Positions 61,011-64,000 of a stretch of DNA of 64,000 nucleotides are shown piece after piece. Made by a program: the position numbers and the translations under genes. The notes below the pieces were generated by a model that saw nothing but the letters and a program-made list of their open reading frames with translations, ran no database searches and was not told the origin of the DNA. The stretch is taken from the NCBI RefSeq assembly GCF_003369915.1, contig NC_046677.1, positions 28,538,913-28,602,912 of the forward strand, given 5' to 3'. Every line of letters starts with the position of its first letter. The stretch's first letter is position 1. This DNA is from Drosophila miranda. Its lineage: Eukaryota > Arthropoda > Insecta > Diptera > Drosophilidae.

Positions 61011-64000
61011 ATATATATTCAACTACTTTTATTTTTTCTCTCTTTTGACTTCTTTATGGACTCCATTTTCACTTGGCTTCTTGCTCTGACGGACTCAGTC
61101 AACCATAATCGTAGTCGTATTTACCTGCTGCTTGCTGTTCGCTGCCCGCCCACACTTTTTCTGCACCAGCTGTCAAAAGTCGGCCTCATCATTCATTACC
61201 TCTGCACCCACAATCCAGCAATCCCCGCGCCGTCAATCCACCAATCCACCAATCAGCCCACACAGAAGCTCTCACTTGACATTTATCATGACGATGATGA
61301 TCATTATTCCCGCTCCCGCTTCCAATCCCACTCCCAGGCCCATCCTCATTTCCATCATCATCATCATTATCCTTGCACGTCGCGCTTTAACCTTCAAAAG
61401 GCATTTTCATTAAGCGGCTTCCACTGTCTCTCTTCCTTTTTGACTTTTCCGCTGCCTGTTCCTGCCTTTCCCTTTGGCTTTTTCATTGCCCCGCGGCTTT
61501 CCCCTTCTGCTTCTGTTGGCTGCCACTTTTGTGACTTTTCCCCCTTGTTTTTCCAGCCATCTTTTTGCTGTGTTCTGTACGCCTTTTTAACCCTTAATTA
61601 AAAACGATTAGCAATTCCTGCTCAGACATCAGCCTAAAGGTCGTTCGGTGCAGTAGCCCCATTAAATATGCAATGCAAATACTTTAATTATACAAATAAC
61701 AAGGGATTATATACAGTTCTGCCTAAGGGAGAGCGATAGGTACAGGGACAGCCATAGGTATAGGTAAAGGGATACATAAAAAGTGACTTTTCATTGTTGG
61801 CACTTTGGACATTTTTCCGGCATTTTTCTGGGAGCGGAGGAAAACCAAAAATACCCGAATCAAACGGAAGTTGTTCGTTTCACGCGAAATATGAACAAGT
61901 TTCGGACGGGGGCTATAGGAGAGCCAAAGGGGGGCTATAATAGGACTTAGATGGGGTAATGGGGGCTTAGGGAGAGCTCTGTTTGTGGCGCTAGAAATAG
62001 GTAACGAAATGAATTCGTTTTCGAATGTCGTGCACGCAAACGTGTTACTCGTAGCTACCTTTACATTTCAGCTCCACAACTAAACCATCATCGACCTCCA
62101 CATCGCATGAACATTCCCTTATTTGTACTTTCTCTTTTTTACTTTGCACCCTCTCACACCCTCTGCCAAAACCACAATTAGTTTTGGGGCTTTGGCTGGG
62201 TGGCAGGTTACTCGTTTTGTGGCTTGTTTTTTTTTGGTTGTTGTGGTTCCGCCAGCAGGAGGACCCAGACTTTGTTGAGTTTTTCAAGCTTAGCTGGATT
62301 TCAGTGGCTCTAAGCGCAGAGGGAGCTCAGGGAATAGCATCTGGGATCGGGTATCACTGGAGGGCTTTTTACTAAAGCAAATGTGCAGGATTTGTCATTG
62401 TGCTAATCTGGTGTTGATATAGCTAGGATTTCGGCATGGAATATACTGATTATCCTTTCATATGTTTGACTTTTCTATAGTTTGAATCTCTAGGTATTTC
62501 CCCCGAGTATTTTCCTAAGATTCGGTGCTTTGTTTTCGGTGTCGTTTTGACTATTATTAATGAGACCTTTCCCAGGTTTTTGTCCTTTTCTTTGGACTTT
62601 TCTGAGGCTTAATAGTTGATTAGTTCGATATTTCTTTTGATATTTATAGCTTCTTGACGTAAACGATTTTCTGGAATATTGTCTTAATTCTCTTCAGGAA
62701 TTTCTGTAATAATGAGAAGATTTTCTCACAATGTTTGAATTTTTAGATAAATTTATGTAATATTTTTTAATGGAATTTCCTTAGAGCATTAAAGCCAGAG
62801 CTACTGGCTGTGTCGTTTTTATAAAATAGCCCTCCTGTGTAATCTTTTACTTATTTCCATTCCTATTTGTTTTTGCGTAAATCTCCAATTTTTCATCTGA
62901 AAAGCTAAAAGAATTAAAAGACAATGTTTAGGAGGTAGAATTAAAATTCTGTTTATTTTATTTATCTTTTGTTATATACATATGTATATATCTTATATAT
63001 TCTTAAATGGTATGCTTGCTGGATTAATCTATGGATAAACTTAAGCCCGCTTTTTATATATGTTTCCTTCTTATATATTAAATTGCTTTCAATTTCATTA
63101 GTGGAAATATCACCCAACCTCAGCTTGAGGTTTTTTCTGAAATTGCTTTCCATGAATATATTTACTATAATTTCATATTTTCCTTCCCTCTTTCAATTTG
63201 TTTTCTCCTGGAAATTGCTTAGTATTATAACGTCAAGTGTTTTTCATGGAATCAACTTCATCAAGGAAACTCTTCACATTCCACCTTTTCTCCAGCCCGC
63301 AATCTTGCTACCTCTTTCTATATTGCTTTCTTGCTGTTTCTGTCTGGCTCTATTCCTCCCCATTTCTTTCCTTTCTCTACGTCTCTATGTCTCTATTTCT
63401 CCATTCCTCGCTCTAACTTTTTCGCTGTGGGAGGCACTCCTTGTCACCCACTTGACTTTGGCTACAAGGCAAAATTACAATAGCTACAGAAATACAATAA
63501 TGGCAAATGAAAGTTTTTGCCTGCTTGTTATGGTAGCCAAAGGGGGGAATGGGGGGGCGGAGGAAACCCGCTTCTAGTCCTGGGGCTAAGCCTTTGAGCG
63601 GAATGGGGGTACAGGGGTTATTTTTTTCACTGAAAGAAATATCAAGTTTTGAGATACTTTTGGGATGCTTAATTGTTTCCGTATTGTGATGATAAAATAT
63701 TGAAACGTTGATCAAATACAGTTTCTTCTGTCTGTCCATAACGTCTTTATACTGGTCTCTTATTCCTAGAAACAATAGTAATTTATATCTTTATGTTTAG
63801 CCTCGAAATCTTGAGAGAACGATCTGTAACTGCGGCCATTGCTCCAAAATGTATTCTTCGGAATGCAAATGCAAATCTGAATATTTCTATTTAAGAATGA
63901 TTTCCTCCTATTAGGATATTGGATATTCAAAATTATTATCTAGAATATATTCTCAGGCTTAAGACAATTGTTTTCTAATATTCCATATAAAATGAGATAT
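61011..64000. other. Noncoding stretch to window end
   Basis: I see no supported gene. It contains ATCATC/GATGATG stretches near 61290-61370, pyrimidine-rich DNA near 63250-63420 and long AT-rich parts. Open frames up to ~200 codons are low-complexity. Confidence 0.55.

Noticed and set aside
62969-63577. Plus-strand open frame of 202 codons
   Set aside because: It starts in AT-rich DNA and runs through pyrimidine-rich sequence, giving a Leu/Ser/Phe-rich product without domain structure.
1-64000. CRISPR arrays, operons, ribosome binding sites
   Set aside because: The window is a eukaryotic nuclear genome; tandem repeats here are microsatellites or decayed repeats, not spaced arrays.

Overview
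This is nuclear DNA from a Drosophila species. The evidence is short introns with GTRAGT donors, Drosophila core-promoter motifs, many simple repeats (CAG/CTG, AC, GA, TA), and a run of genes I recognise as fly orthologues: Emsy, a HINT3-type HIT protein, a KIAA2013-type membrane protein, Got2, Npc2a, an NCAM-like Ig/FN3 gene, and Nplp4. In D. melanogaster I recall these genes from about 22A-22B on 2L (Muller element B). The proteins look clearly diverged from the melanogaster ones as I remember them, so a non-melanogaster species (possibly obscura group) is likely, but I cannot name it.

Layout. 0-11.8 kb is compact and gene-rich: the 5' part of Emsy (-), a HIT-domain gene (-) sharing a 171-bp divergent promoter region with the KIAA2013-like gene (+), then Got2 (-) and Npc2a (+). 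From 11.8 to 24.7 kb I see no gene. From 24.7 to 34.0 kb lies a seven-exon Ig/FN3 cell-surface gene (-), rebuilt here from its signal-peptide exon to its stop. At 35.4-37.5 kb two related tiny secreted-peptide genes, one of them Nplp4, stand head to head. From 37.8 to 42.7 kb there are five tRNA-Gln(CTG) genes, two on + and three on -, with a first coding exon of an unrecognised membrane protein among them. From 42.7 kb to the end the DNA looks mostly intronic or intergenic. It holds a C-type lectin gene broken by an in-frame stop (50.1-50.9 kb), two further candidate first coding exons (48.4 and 59.3 kb) and a 5'-truncated non-LTR retrotransposon (60.3-61.0 kb).

The most notable structures are: (1) a diverged, inverted ~450-bp repeat at 2.2-2.7 kb and 38.7-39.15 kb. 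In both copies it carries the same cluster of Ohler Motif 1 and Motif 6 elements and sits where a promoter is expected, upstream of Emsy (-) and of the 39.4-kb gene (+); (2) a perfect 16-bp-arm hairpin flanked by 7-bp direct repeats at 3.1 kb; (3) three + strand candidate first exons that all end in the same splice phase but encode very different N-termini; (4) the nonsense codon in the lectin; (5) the divergent Nplp4-type pair with identical micro-exon architecture.

All gene models are spliced by eye. Exon joins were accepted only when reading phase, splice consensus and family similarity agreed. No database search was possible.
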